Source: Ischnura elegans (lineage: Eukaryota; Arthropoda; Insecta; Odonata; Coenagrionidae). Taken from it: DNA of 64,000 nt. The notes beneath the pieces were generated by a model. The model did no database searches, had not been told where the DNA came from, and saw only the letters and a program-made list of their open reading frames with translations. This document shows, piece after piece, positions 46,388 to 57,486 of this stretch. The DNA lies in NCBI RefSeq assembly GCF_921293095.1, contig NC_060254.1, positions 105,858,917 through 105,922,916 on the forward strand, read 5' to 3'. Position 1 is the first letter of the stretch. Every line of letters begins with the position of its first letter. Made by a program: the position numbers and the translations under genes.

Positions 46388-47545
46388 CAGGGGCAGTCTG
46401 GCCGGGTCGGCTGATCGGTGACAGCCAATGGCCCCTTAGCTTATGGGCCCATCACAATGCTCGAGTCTATTGTGAAGCGTACATGAATGGCGTTATAAAA
46501 AACTCAGATTACTTAAACATAAGATTTTTTTGCAATTACAAAATTCTAGGTGTTCATTAGTTGCTTTATTTATGAAATAATGACAAAAATTATATAAAAA
46601 ACAAATTAAGGTGCCAGAAGATAAAAGAGAACGTGACGCTTTTTTGAAAGGGTTATTCAAAAGGTTATTTTAGAGGTTTAGTTTAGATTTGAGTGCAGTT
46701 TAAAGGAAATTATACTCTTAATAGATACCCAGACGGCATAGAATCCTCCGTATCTAATTCGTATGTAGATAGTATCCATTGACTACCGCTCCGTCGCTTT
46801 TCGTCAATGGATACTATTTGCATACGAATTAGATACGGAGGATTCTGTGCTGTCTGGGTAATAAAACCATAGTAAGGTTTTAATTTTTATTAGCAGTGGA
46901 ATTTTCACTTTTAGTGCTACTTTCTTTGTTTCCTTGTTGTGTGTATTTATTATTCCTTTTACCAATTTTCTACTGATGCCATAAATATCCGACAGTACGT
47001 TTCTTTACCCAGGAGATGAAAGCCAGAAATATGTATTCAATGGAGAATTTCCTACACATTTCCTATACCAGATAATGACACAATTTCTAAATAAATTCCT
47101 CATTAATCTACGCAAACCTACTCCTGTCTTTTCTTATCTACCCATCCTTCCTTTGCTCTTAAATATTCTTAATGATTTCTTCAGCAATCCACAGTTTCCT
47201 TATCCTATGCCTTTCCATCTTTTTGGAAAAGGGTATTTGAAGGGTTATTATATAGGTTTCTTTTATATTTCAGTGCAGCTTTAAGGAAACAATATTCTTA
47301 ATAGTAGATGATAGTACCACAATAAAGTTTTAATTTTTACAAGCAGTGGAAATCTCACTTTGCTAGAGCTACTTTCCTTATGAAATTGCTATTTTTCATT
47401 AATGTTCATCTTATTTTTAAGAGCCAGAATAGCATGGACATACAATTTCCTAAAATTTTCTGGAGTGGGACCCCTGAATCCTCCAGGAGGAGGGCCCCAT
47501 AGTGGACCCTAGCCGAGGGCCCCCAGTCACACTAAACTGCCCCTG
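46388..47545 (+). mobile_element. Composite hAT-type miniature element, family 2, with internal duplication and nested insertions
   Basis: Ends CAGGGGCAGTCTGGCC and (other strand) CAGGGGCAGTTTAGTG. Flanking 8-mers ACACTTTC (46380-46387) and GCACTTTC (47546-47553) match at 7 of 8. Inside, the segment AAGGGTTATT...TTTAAGGAAA...AGCAGTGGA occurs twice (near 46640-46910 and 47230-47370). Between them lies LINE-linker sequence also found at 47.8-48.1 kb. A palindromic element sits at 46728-46858. Either one element swallowed host sequence by duplication, or two copies recombined. Confidence 0.65.
46728..46858. mobile_element. Palindromic miniature element, TA target (Tc1/mariner type)
   Basis: 131 bp, almost entirely one inverted repeat. 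The left arm is CCCAGACGGCATAGAATCC...; the right arm on the other strand is CCCAGACAGCACAGAATCC, pairing through TATCCATTGAC to a small centre. TA lies directly outside both ends (46726-46727, 46859-46860). It is inserted in the family 2 element. Confidence 0.85.
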
Positions 47546-47553
47546 GCACTTTC

Positions 47554-48100
47554 TCCCTTTAGGATCAACCTTGCTTGTCTATTCCATGTGTCATACAGTT
47601 CATCAATGTATTCTTTCCACTTATTCTGCATCATTCTATTATTTGGACAAATGGCTTCATTCTTAAACCTAATTCGCAGCATAGCCAGTCCTCCTTTAAT
47701 ACCAGATAGTGACACAGACTGGCTTATGATTCCCCTACCTCTTCTTCCCTCTCCAAGCTTCCCCTTTCACCAAATTGCCTCTTCCCCTAAATATACTTCA
47801 GCCTCCTTTTTTTCTGTGCCATGCATCATTAATCTACTCAAACCTTCTCCTGTCTTTTCTCATCTACCCATTCATCTTTTGCTCTTAAATTATCTTAATG
47901 ATTTCTTCAGCAATCCACAGTTTCCCTATCGTATGCCTTTCCATGTACTCCATAAATTTCTCAGTTGCATTTATTATGTATTCCTTTTACCATTTTGCTA
48001 CTGATGCCATAAATATCCGACAGTACGTTACTTGACCCAGGAGATGAAAGCCAGAAATATTCAATGGAGAATTTCCAACACAGGCGAATGAATGCCGTAA
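47554..48100 (-). pseudogene. LINE ORF2 linker fragment (endonuclease-to-RT region)
   Basis: The minus strand encodes MQNKWKEYIDELYDTWNRQ, the W(K/R)EYIEELYD...NR motif found just before reverse transcriptase in many LINEs. Upstream on the same strand (about 47820-47945) is GKLWIAEEIIKII, matching the WITEEI...ME motif. Frames are interrupted. Part of this region is repeated, in the order swapped, at 46930-47220. Confidence 0.55.
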
Positions 48101-48410
48101 GTATCCAGCCCCTTGATCTCTCCCTTTTGTTAAAGAAAGCACCAAGTCCACCCACGGTTTCAAACCCCAAATCAGGAAACTTTGGTAAGCCAACGTGAAT
48201 AATAGAGACTTTGAAATGGATAGCTTGAGGCATCACTTGGTGAAATAGCTTCAAGTAGAATCAAAAAACTCTTTATTTCAGTTTATAACACAAAAAAATA
48301 TTCCTCTTATGTGAGCTTCCATAACTTCGTTTGAAAAAATGGCATAAGAAAAATGTTTTTTTTCACGAACAAAATTCACTAACTCTTGGTTAACTATGTG
48401 GTATTCCATT

Positions 48411-48480
48411 ATTTCCTGGATATAGACAGTTACTTATACCACTTATAAGTGGTATAGGTAACTGTCTATATCCAGGAAAT
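48411..48480. repeat. 70-bp near-perfect palindrome
   Basis: Two 35-base arms with one mismatch and no loop, ending ATTTCCTGGATATAGACAG on both strands. AT/GT flanks give no clear target duplication. Probably a minimal miniature element, or a transposon excision hairpin product. Confidence 0.85.
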
Positions 48481-48919
48481 GTTTTTTTTTTGACATAGGT
48501 ATTGCTTTCTTGTTTATGGTAAATTTAAACTCTTCCTAGTGTAACCAGGTGAGCTTGGTCCATTGGACACTTAACGTACGTGATTAGTTACACATCATTG
48601 GAAGGTTAATATAAATTCTAAAACATTGCCTTCTAACAAGCATATTTTGGAAAATTTAAATATACATCTAAGCAGGTTGCACTTGGATGCTTTCATGCAC
48701 ATTAGGGTGGTCCTTATTTTAAAAGTTTTCGAATTTATTTTGGGATGCCCCCCCCCCCCAGTTTTATCCCATTTGGTGAGAAAACAAATCATGAAAATTA
48801 TAGTTTCAATTGGATACCAGGAAAACATGCCGCATCGCACTCAAAGTTTGGAAATTTAGGTATTTTTCAGCTTAGTAAAACCACTTGTCTGTTTCCACAC
48901 ACTTTTATTTAAACCCACC

Positions 48920-48950
48920 ATGGTTTCGACAGCTCGTGCCATTATCAAGG
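48920..48950 (-). ncRNA. Hammerhead-like motif at Penelope 3' end
   Basis: The minus strand reads CCTTGATAA, a short stem GGCA/TGTC with loop CGAGC, then GAAAC. Compared with CUGAUGA-stem II-GAAAC it has one insertion and one change, so it is probably an inactive descendant. Confidence 0.35.
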
Positions 48951-49171
48951 TACATAGCCTTGGATGACAGCCTTTTTATGGTGGTAGAGTTTTTCAGGAG
49001 GGGGGAGGGTTATTGGGATGTGTTCATTCCAAGGTTAATGATGACGTCAATGGATGATTGGTGGGAGGTAGGGGTGAGTGGAATGGGAACATATGGTCGT
49101 TACATAATTTAAAATTAGCAGGACAATTAACAATTTCAACCTGTTCTAAGAAATCCAGTTTCTGCCTCTAG

Positions 49172-49426
49172 TCATGTATGTACTTGTAAAATTTTTGCAA
49201 CAAAATTGCACCACTGGTGTTCGTCATTCAAATGTCTTGCAATTCCTGATGAGTCGTCGTTATTCAAAAAACATCGTCTATGTTCTCTCATTCTCGTTTT
49301 AAAACTCCTCCCAGTCTGGCGAATATATTTGGTTTCACAATCGTCACAAATCATTTCATACACTCCACCTTTATCATCATTACAATATTCACCAATAGAG
49401 TTAAACAATAATTTACCTAGTGTCAA
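49172..49426 (-). pseudogene. GIY-YIG endonuclease domain of a Penelope-like element (84 aa open)
   Basis: The first motif is GVYEMICDDCETKYIRQTGR (GIY...C-x2-C...YIG), with YIG changed to YIR. The catalytic Arg is retained in SFKTRMREH. It then has HLNDEHQW, equal to the HxxxxxH region near the end of these proteins. The frame is open to its stop but begins inside the protein, since the family normally carries a large RT domain before it. Function would be DNA nicking for target-primed insertion; this fragment cannot act alone. Confidence 0.82.
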
Positions 49427-50334
49427 AGTAGTGTACCTAGTTTGGGTGTTTTTCGGACATTTGGGTGTTTACTCATTAGACACTCGCAGAGTATCACCTC
49501 AAATTTCTTTCATTTCTGCCCTTTGGATTCCGAGATATCGCACCGAGAGTGAGCGCCAGGCACCCCAGCCAGACAATTAGGGTGGCACGCGGGTTGCATA
49601 CTCTCTACATTTGTTGTTCATTCCCACTCATCATGAAATCATAAAGTTCTTTAGATAAACTTTAAACTTGGTCAATATAACCTTGGATGCTCTATTTATC
49701 TCTATTAATTGACAAAACAGGCTAAGTAGCAGTGGTTTCTTCTCTATATCTAGAATGTTATGTACATACGTATATGTAGAAATATGATAGCAAAAACGGA
49801 TCTCATACCATTTTGATGATCTGCTAGAGGCCTGGGGCAGGTGTCATTCCCCAAATGTTGTGGTGGGACACGTTGTCAGCTGTTATGGGTGAAAAACAAT
49901 TTAAATGATATTCATTAGAAACCACCTTGAAATATATTTTGGATGTTGTATCCTTTTCAATATGTATGTTATTGTCCTTATATTATTTATTATTAGTGCG
50001 ATAAATTTCATGCAAAATTGACCTTAACTGAAATTAATACGTACTCTTGGCAATTAACGCATGCCTTGAGGGAATCCTTTGTGCATGGAATCATGTCAGT
50101 AGTTGTTATCAACTCATCGTTTTTTATTTCAACTTTGCGCAAAAATGAAAATAACGTAAATATAATCATAAAATTCCCAGCCAAAACTATCAGTATGATA
50201 ATAAGGTAAGCCAAAAAACCTATACTTTGTTATCAACTAATTTTGGGTTATTTTTACTGTGTTCAATTTAGATGTTACTCCAAACAAAACATCATGTATT
50301 TCCCTGTTAGTATTTCTCATATTAGTATTTACAC

Positions 50335-50908
50335 CAGTGGTGCAACTATGAGGGAATGGATACCCTAATAAGACTCAGAAGTGGAATAACTAGGAATATG
50401 CTTTTAGGGGAATTGGGGGGCTTTGAGAGGGGGGATTAGGTTGGGTAGTGGGGGATAACCCCCAGAAAACGGGAATTTAAGGCAAATTCAAAAATAAAAT
50501 AAAATGCCTGAAAATGCATTTTACGTCATTTTGGCAATTTAAATTTAACTTTGTGCGGATGCATTTGTTATGTGTGCAAACTAGACAATGGTTTTAAATA
50601 ATATTTTTATTTCTCTGGTGCTTTGGGACGAATACATCCCCTCATCCCCCTCCCCATACTCAAACCACTAAGACTCAGAGCAATTAAAAAGAAAATATTT
50701 AAAACTATTACCCAGCATTGACATGGAATAACTGCAACTACTTAAAGTTAAATCTTTAGTGCCTAAATGATGTAAAATGTATTCCTAGGCATATACGATT
50801 TTTAATATTTTCCCAGTTGACAGGGAGGGGGGTTGCCACCCCACGCCATCTCACCCATTCCCCCCCCCCCCCCCCCCCGCCAGAAGCATATTCCTAGTAA
50901 CACCACTG
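50335..50908. mobile_element. hAT-type miniature element in array copy 1
   Basis: Starts CAGTGGTGCAACTATGAGGG; the right end on the other strand is CAGTGGTGTTACTAGGAATA. Target 8-mers ATTTACAC (50327-50334) and ATTAACAC (50909-50916) differ at one base. Array copies at 54.5 and 57.8 kb give a near-empty site (CATATTTACACTATTATCC). A second terminus-like AGTGGAATAACTAGGAATATG near 50372 suggests an element within the element. C-tract at 50860-50878. Confidence 0.82.
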
Positions 50909-51189
50909 ATTAACACTATTATCCAGCTATACCATGCACAATAATTATTGGTATGCATTCAAATTATGTAGAAATTTTTATTACAAGTATCATTTTATTG
51001 TTCAGATTTCAAAGTTAATTTTCATCTCAAAATTGAAAATCATTCATTCCTTGTCCCAAAAGTTCCCCAAATTTCAGACATAGTCAGGTGTTATGGCTGT
51101 AAAATCAATTTACATGATATTATTTAGAATCCATCTTAAATTGCACTTTGGATTGTCTACCTTATTATTACGTATATTACCTATTGCTC

Positions 51190-51857
51190 AATAGGGTGGT
51201 TTCCTATTATTTTTTTATTGCCTAAATCGAAAGATTATTACTCCTGGAGTACGTATTTCACGCTTTTAGATTTTTAAATGACGATATCTATTTTTCGCGA
51301 TCAAATGAAAAGTGAAAAATTTCAAGCGCGCGAAAACGCGACGCGTAAGTAGGAATGAAGGGAAAAAGTCCGTACGACGCATTTCTGGTTCCCCCTCCCG
51401 CCTGGTAGGTGACCTTGATCGAGGCTCTGAGCGCTGATAGGACGCAGGATGCTAACGGGTAGCTGAGTACCTTCCTGTCTGGTAGCGCATGGCTTAAAAA
51501 AGGTTAATTAATACCTTATCAAGCGAAGAAAACTTTCCGACCTTAGCCAGTTTTAATAGGTGATTATTAAGACATGTTTCCCTGAGCTCTGTGACTCATG
51601 CATGCATTGGTAGCCTCTGACGATGCATAACTCCTATCCTCTCGTGTAGAAACTAGGTCCCTGTGATGTCACGTGGAGTGGAATCGCATGGGCGCCAATC
51701 TGGCCTTTTTCAAATGAGGATAAAATTTGACCCTTGCCATTCGTCTAAACCGGTATTTCAAAAACCAAATAATTTGTGTATTATGAATACACTACTGGTG
51801 GGTAACGAATCGCCATCAATGCCTTTTGTTTTCATTGATGAAGGAAACTACCCTATT
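51190..51857 (+). mobile_element. AATAGGG-family miniature element, copy B (668 bp, complete)
   Basis: Ends AATAGGGTGGTTTCCT and (other strand) AATAGGGTAGTTTCCTTCAT. Serves as the full-length reference for copies A and C/D. It contains a CRE-like TGATGTCACGTGG and the palindromic GGCGCC. No transposase. Confidence 0.78.
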
Positions 51858-52032
51858 ATTACGCATTCTATTATTTGAGCCATCATAGCACAAATCAGTT
51901 TCTGGAGGAATATTTGTCTACCACAGAAGTGTATGATTTTGAATGTGTATGTGTTTGTTTATGGTTGGTAGTGAGGCTAATATATAAAAAATGTATATCT
52001 AGAAAAAAGAATTACAAAAACAGTTCCCATAC

Positions 52033-52112
52033 CATTTTGATGAACTGTTGAAGGCCAGGGGCAGGTGTCATTCCCCGAATGTCGCGTTTAGACGCATAGT
52101 CAGCAGTTATGG
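52033..52112 (-). other. Exon-like block in array copy 2 (minus strand)
   Basis: Flanked on the minus strand by TTTTTCAG| and |GTATGG. The 80 bases are open (ITADYASKRDIRGMTPAPG... to FIKM). Homologous blocks near 49810-49890, 53555-53610 and 55395-55470 keep the acceptor-like (three of four) and GTATGAG donor and the GMT.APSL/GL...IKM theme, but with stops or indels. I do not recognise the peptide. It may be a repeated pseudo-exon of an unknown gene. Confidence 0.3.
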
Positions 52113-52590
52113 CTGAAAAACAATTTAAATGATATTCATTAGGAGCCAGCTTACATTGAACTAGGGATGATCTAACCTTATTATCATGTATGTTAATGCT
52201 TCTTGCATGTATAATAGTAGGATAAATTGTATATGCCATTGGCCCTTAACCTGGCCTGTGTTGGGCCGCCAAGACACCCTCCTATACCGAAATTGACGAA
52301 TTCTACTGTCAGAATACCAATATTACCCAGTTCCTTGATGTGAATCATGTCCCATTCAACAGCATAATTAACACCGTCTTGGGTAAAAAAAATAATAATT
52401 TAATTTAATATGATACAATCTCGTAAGATTCAATTCAATCTCAAGAGGGTGAGGATATAAATTTCAAAATTAATTATTGTATTCCACATCCTCAGACTCC
52501 CCTGCAGTCCTCCCCCTGAATACTCCTGGCACCCTCTGGCCATGGCCGTCCACTGTCGTAAGATGGCGCCCAGCACAGGCCTGCCTTTAA

Positions 52591-53419
52591 CCCTTTCACA
52601 CCAGACGTCGTGTGTGGCCGACGGGCATTTTCATACGCAGAAGACCTGACGTCAGGTATAGCTATCACAGATTTTTCAATGCAGACGACCGGATATATTG
52701 GCTCTGGCCGATGCGAGGGATGGTAAGTAACCACTGAGGTAGCAATTGTTGGATGCATTCAGGCCCAGCCTGAGACCCAGCTTAGCGAGTCTTTAGGGCC
52801 ACTCCTTAGCAATTATAAGCTGGACCCTTCAACTCATTTATGATCATCCTCTCTGTAGGAATCCGTTGCGAGGTAATCATATTGTCAATAGTTTTTTCAA
52901 TGATATATTTTGTGCATACTACAATTTTTTTATACTTTGAAATGAATTTTTCATTTTGTTCTGCGTGTAATTAATTTGTAAAGGAAATTTAAGCGTTAAA
53001 AATAACAGACATACGGACTTATAGCATTATTAACTTATATGTACATATTTACTAACTTTGTAATTATTAACACAAGAAACCCGTTTTAAATTCCACAATG
53101 CTTAAAAAAAACTAGTTATTCTTTTAGAAGCATAAATTATTGAAAATCAAATACAGTGTTTGGTTGAAAAAACACTGGTAACGCAGTAAGTTGACCATGG
53201 ATTCGTGCTATGATAGGGATAGAGGGTGTGGTCCAGTGGGTGGGGTAAGGGACGGAAGCTAATCGCTGGGCTTTGAGCTGGGTGCCAAAACAGAGGCCGT
53301 ATATAAATACCCAGGCAACTCACCCCCTAAACAGAGCTCCGTACAGAGAGGTTTGAAATATTCTAATGCTACTTGTAGCACGAAAACGTTTTCCTATTCT
53401 AGCCACCAGTACGAAAGGG
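52591..53419. mobile_element. piggyBac-type element, 829 bp, TTAA flanked
   Basis: TTAA lies at 52587-52590 and 53420-53423. Ends CCCTTTCACACCAG and (other strand) CCCTTTCGTACTGG. It contains a TATA-box promoter-like stretch (53300). A diverged relative of its left part is at 60190-60380. No transposase frame. Confidence 0.75.
53300..53309 (+). promoter_or_regulatory. TATA box inside the piggyBac-type element
   Basis: TATATAAATA sits between GAGGCCG and CCCAGGC, with AAACAGAGCTCCGTACAGAG 22-40 bases downstream as a possible start region. It could be the leftover promoter of an ancestral transposase gene, since the element end is only 110 bp further. Confidence 0.4.
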
Positions 53420-54298
53420 TTAAATGAAGATGATAGGTATTCTTGGAAATTAACATGTGCATTGAGGAAATGTTTTTTGAATGAAATGACACTAATACAT
53501 AAAAAATTTATATTCAGAAAAATCAAAACAAAAATAGATCTCATACCATTTTGATGATCATCTGGAGGCTAGGGGCAGCTGTCATTCCCCAAATTTATGG
53601 CTGAAAAACAATTTAAATGATATTCATTAGGAACCATCTTAAAATGTTATTTGAATGATCCACCCTTATCATTATGTATGTTGTTGCTCCTGGAATTTGT
53701 TATAATAAGTATGATAAATTGCAAGTGCCAAGCAGAAAGTACCTAACCTTGGGTTGGTATCTAAGGACTTTCCGTCGATGGGAAATGGTGAAAGACCCAA
53801 GGTTGGTACTGGTGGTTACTTCCGGTATTCCCCATTACGGGAAAGTGATATGTAATGTCAAATTAATGCCTCGTATGGTAGGAACTATCAAATAAATACA
53901 TAGCCATCCAGTGCTAGCTTGCTCATTTAATCTCTATCACCCTCCTGGGCTAAAAATACAACACCAATGACCCTTAAATAAAGACAATAGGTACCTACTC
54001 TTGGAAATTTATGAGTACCTTGAGGAAATATTTTTTCTTGCGAAATCATTTGTGTCGTTGTTTTTCAATTCAATTCCATTAATTGCATCATTTTTTATTT
54101 CAAATTTACATAAATTAAAATCAATAGTGATGCAATCAAGAATATCCTTGCAGATATGGTCAGTGTTATTTTAAAGCACATAAAAAATATATGTACTTTA
54201 TTAAAAACAATATCTGGGTTTTTTACTGCATTGAAATAAAATGTTACTCCAAGCAAAACAGCATGTATGTATTTCCCTGTTAGTGTTTCTCATATTAG

Positions 54299-54500
54299 CA
54301 TTGGCGGATTTAGGAGGGGGGGGGGGGGGGGGGGGGAGCACAGGGGCATGTGCACCCTTATACCCTTAAAAAATATACAAGATTTTTAATAATGTCCCAT
54401 TATCATTGCATTCATTTTGTATTACGAGGTATCCTAATGCCCCCCCAGATCAAAATCCTTTTCTTGTGCCCCCAAGAGAGAAATCCTGGATCTGCCCCTG
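54299..54500. mobile_element. hAT-type miniature element in array copy 3, with empty-site support
   Basis: Ends CATTGGCGGATTTAGGAGGG and (other strand) CAGGGGCAGATCCAGGATTT. Left flank CATATTAG, right flank CATATTTAG (one extra T). Array copies at 50.3 and 57.8 kb carry CTCATATTAGTA uninterrupted, showing the site before insertion. A G-tract lies at 54318-54336. Confidence 0.87.
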
Positions 54501-55539
54501 CATATTTAGTACATATTTACACTATTATCCAACTAGACCATGCACAATTACTTTTGATAGGTTCTCAAGGTATGCAGAAATATTTTTATACGAGTATCTT
54601 TTTTTTGTTCAGATTTCAAAATTCATTATCATCTCGAAATTCAAAATCATGCATTACTTGTCCCAAAAGTTTCTTAGTACATACCTTGGCTGAAATGTCT
54701 TTTTAATGTTAAATCACAGGTTTGACAAACATACATATATTTAAAGATGAAACATTGAAAAGCCTTGGCTGTTGTTTAAATTATGTTCTCATTAAAAATT
54801 TGAGTGCACTAATACATATATTTTCTAACGCTCACAGGGCATGGTTGCAAGTAATTTGTTGCAGTAAAGGAAAAAAAATCATTAACAATCTGCCCTACAA
54901 TCTATGACATTGTTGTGATACGACATCTGCTATCATCTCAAAAAAGGTAAAAATGGGTGATTGGTCAAATCCACAATTTTAAGTAATTCAAATACAAAAA
55001 GAATCTTTCACCAATTTGAATAAAAATCTTGCATCCATATTCACAAAATCAATATTAAAAAATATTAAAAATTGAAAAGTTATTAATAAAGGGTACAGGA
55101 AGAGCATGGCCTTATATATACAATGAGTTATTAGAGGAAGAAAGCTGGCCATGGCGGGTAAGCTAAGAAGGGGGGCATGGTGGTCATTAAGTTATTCAGA
55201 GTTACAAAACCTCTAACTAGAAACTCTTTCCCGTAAACAAAAGCTATCATAGCATTAATCAGTTTCTGGAGGAATTTGTCTACCATAAAGGTGTATGATT
55301 TTGAAAGTGTATGTATTTGTTTTTTTCGTGAAATGAGACCGATTTACAAAAATGTGTACCTAGAAAAATGATAACAAAAACAGATCTCATACCATTTTGA
55401 CGATCTGCCAGAGGCTGGGGGCAGGGGTCATTCCCCAAATTATGCAGTGGACTCGTTCCAGTCACGTGTTATGGCTGGAAAATCAATTTACATGATATTA
55501 TTTAGAATTCAGCTGAAATTGAACTATGGATGATCTACC

Positions 55540-56297
55540 CCCAGTGAGAAATGGGTGGTGGAATCCACGTGGAACCCACGGGGAGATGTAACGTGGATAC
55601 CACGTGTTTTTGGTCGTGGAATCAACGTGGAACCCATGTGGAAATTTGGTGGAAAAATTAAAACAGCAGTAGGTGCTGTCCTAAAACCTCAACCACTCTA
55701 TATCTAAACCTTCTATATATGTGTCTATGATTTTTCATGTGCTCTCATGGCTGCCTTTCCACGAATTATATAAAAATAGAATGTGCGATACATTTTCACA
55801 TAACTAGCGTGGTTTCAGGATGATAAATGAAGCAATGTCACCAGAGAGTTAAGTTCCACAAATTAGAAATTCTGTTTAACATTTTATGCTAATCACCACC
55901 AGTGGCGGATACAGAGAAAACTCAAGGGGGGGGCGCAACATATCTTGAGTTGTCTTTACTTTTATCGTGATAAAAGATGATCAAGTCACAGGCAAAGTAT
56001 TTGAAAATTTTATTTAAAGTGATTATAAACATGTAAAAGACAATGCCATCTTAGGATATAAAAAGTTACAATTGTGGTTTTGTAATGTTCGGCAATACAA
56101 GCGGACCCGCAAGGGGGGGGCGCACGCCCCCTGCGCCCCCCATCTGTATCCGCCACTGATCACCACAAATTCACTTGAAATCAACGTGGATTCCACGTGG
56201 GTCCAACCACTCAATATCCACCACCACCATATATCCACGAGTCAACGTGGATTCCACATGGGTTCCACGTGGATTCCACCACCCATTTCTCACTGGG
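55540..56297. mobile_element. Miniature element rich in CACGTG palindromes, with nested hAT element
   Basis: Terminal repeats CCCAGTGAGAAATGGGTGGT are identical at both ends (inverted), continuing as GGAATCCACGTGGAACCCA. Four CACGTG E-boxes and several AACGTGG variants lie in the subterminal zones. It interrupts array copy 4 between GATCTACC and CCTCATTAT. A short C-rich target duplication is possible but ambiguous. Confidence 0.82.
55900..56158. mobile_element. hAT-type miniature element nested in the CACGTG element
   Basis: Both ends read CAGTGGCGGATACAGA inward. ATCACCAC is identical on both sides (55892-55899 and 56159-56166). G/C tracts at the ends. Confidence 0.93.
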
Positions 56298-56575
56298 CCC
56301 TCATTATAACTTATATTATTGCTCCTGGAATTTTTCATAAATAGTATGAAAAATTGCTTATGCCAAATGGCCTATAAATAGAGGTCCGTGGAAGACGTTT
56401 TATTTTTTGCTAAAATTCATTTTTAAACCATGTGATTTTTGTGTTATAGAAAATCTTGGCGGTGTTTTATAATGCTACAATTTTTCCACATTTATAGCCA
56501 TTTATTTTATGGAACACGTTTCATGAATACTAATACATACTTTTATTAAGCATTTTACATAACATTTAACACAAT

Positions 56576-56957
56576 TTCGATTGTACAAAATTTCTGATAA
56601 AACTAAATGAAAGAAATGGTTTAAGTATGTAGTATTGGCATATACGATCAGCTAATGGCAAATCCCCACTCCCTAATATATGTCTATACTTGGAGAGCCA
56701 TTCCAGAATGTTTGGATTGTCAAGTTTCTCTGCACTAAATAAAGGCTTTAAAAATGCTTCAGCAGTAGCAACAACAAGTTCCTCCTTCGCTTTCTTTGAC
56801 TGAGTGACTGTGTGTTCAAATTCTTTAATTGCAAACTTAGCACAGTAAAATGTGCTCTGTCTTTCACAAAAAATCCTTCCGAGTTGAATTCACTTACCCT
56901 GGTATGAGCAGTAGCACTAGCTTTTGGAATTTTAAAATTCGTTTCCATCGTTCGATA
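56576..56957 (-). pseudogene. hAT-related (CGBP1-like) protein fragment
   Basis: The minus strand starts METNFKIPKASATAHTR and, after a frame change near 56865, continues with KFAIKEFEHTVTQSKKAKEE, FLKPLFSAEKLDNPNI and EWLSKYRHILGSGDLPL. The EKLDN...W.SKY...G.G..P theme is one I associate with CGG-binding-protein-1-like hAT-derived proteins. The BED-type finger expected in the N-terminal part is not seen. It ends at a stop at 56576. Identification is from memory of the family pattern and moderate. Confidence 0.5.
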
Positions 56958-57486
56958 TTTAAAGCTGGAACCACGATAAATAACAGTCCAACCGCAAAAT
57001 ACAACCTCTCATAATGGTGTTTTCAAACTGAGTGCTGGGTAATTACGGTATTACCGTAGTACTGTATAACTTACAAATTGGCCAAAATATTTCATGTCGT
57101 GGGTTCCCTTTCGATACCCCTCACCCGGGTGTAGAGGGAAGGTAGGACATGCAGCTAGATACAACAAAATCGCTTAGTTTTGATTACAGCTGTTGCCAGT
57201 CGGCCAGGAAAGGCAGTGAAATAAGTACATGTAACTCAAAATAATTGGATTCATAGAAACGGGAAAAATTATTTCCCATTTATCAATCCTAAAACATGTA
57301 GAATGAGGCTTTCTCACCCGAAGAAATAGATGTTAGATTTGGCCAATGTCAAAATGCTTTCTTTTTGCATTGAAGCTCAGTGGAGATCCGAATATCCGAC
57401 CGCTTATAAGGAGAACCCCTCTCCTCCTGTCCTTTCTGTTCCTACCTTCCCTTCCCCAAATGCTAGCACTTTGTGCCTTCAAATAA

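Larger units (their letters stand above)
48911..49426 (-). mobile_element. Penelope-like element, 3' end
   Basis: The GIY-YIG coding segment (49172-49426) is followed on the minus strand by a 3' untranslated region. It includes CTTGATAATGGCACGAG, CTGTC, GAAACCATGG and an A-rich AAATAAAAG segment (48911-48955). This order, endonuclease then a hammerhead-like motif near the terminus, is typical of Penelope-like elements. It is truncated on the 5' side, so no reverse transcriptase is left. Confidence 0.75.

Noticed and set aside
47961-48254. 97-codon minus-strand frame as a gene
   Set aside because: Falls in LINE-linker repeat sequence duplicated at 46.9 kb; the neighbouring frame is equally open.
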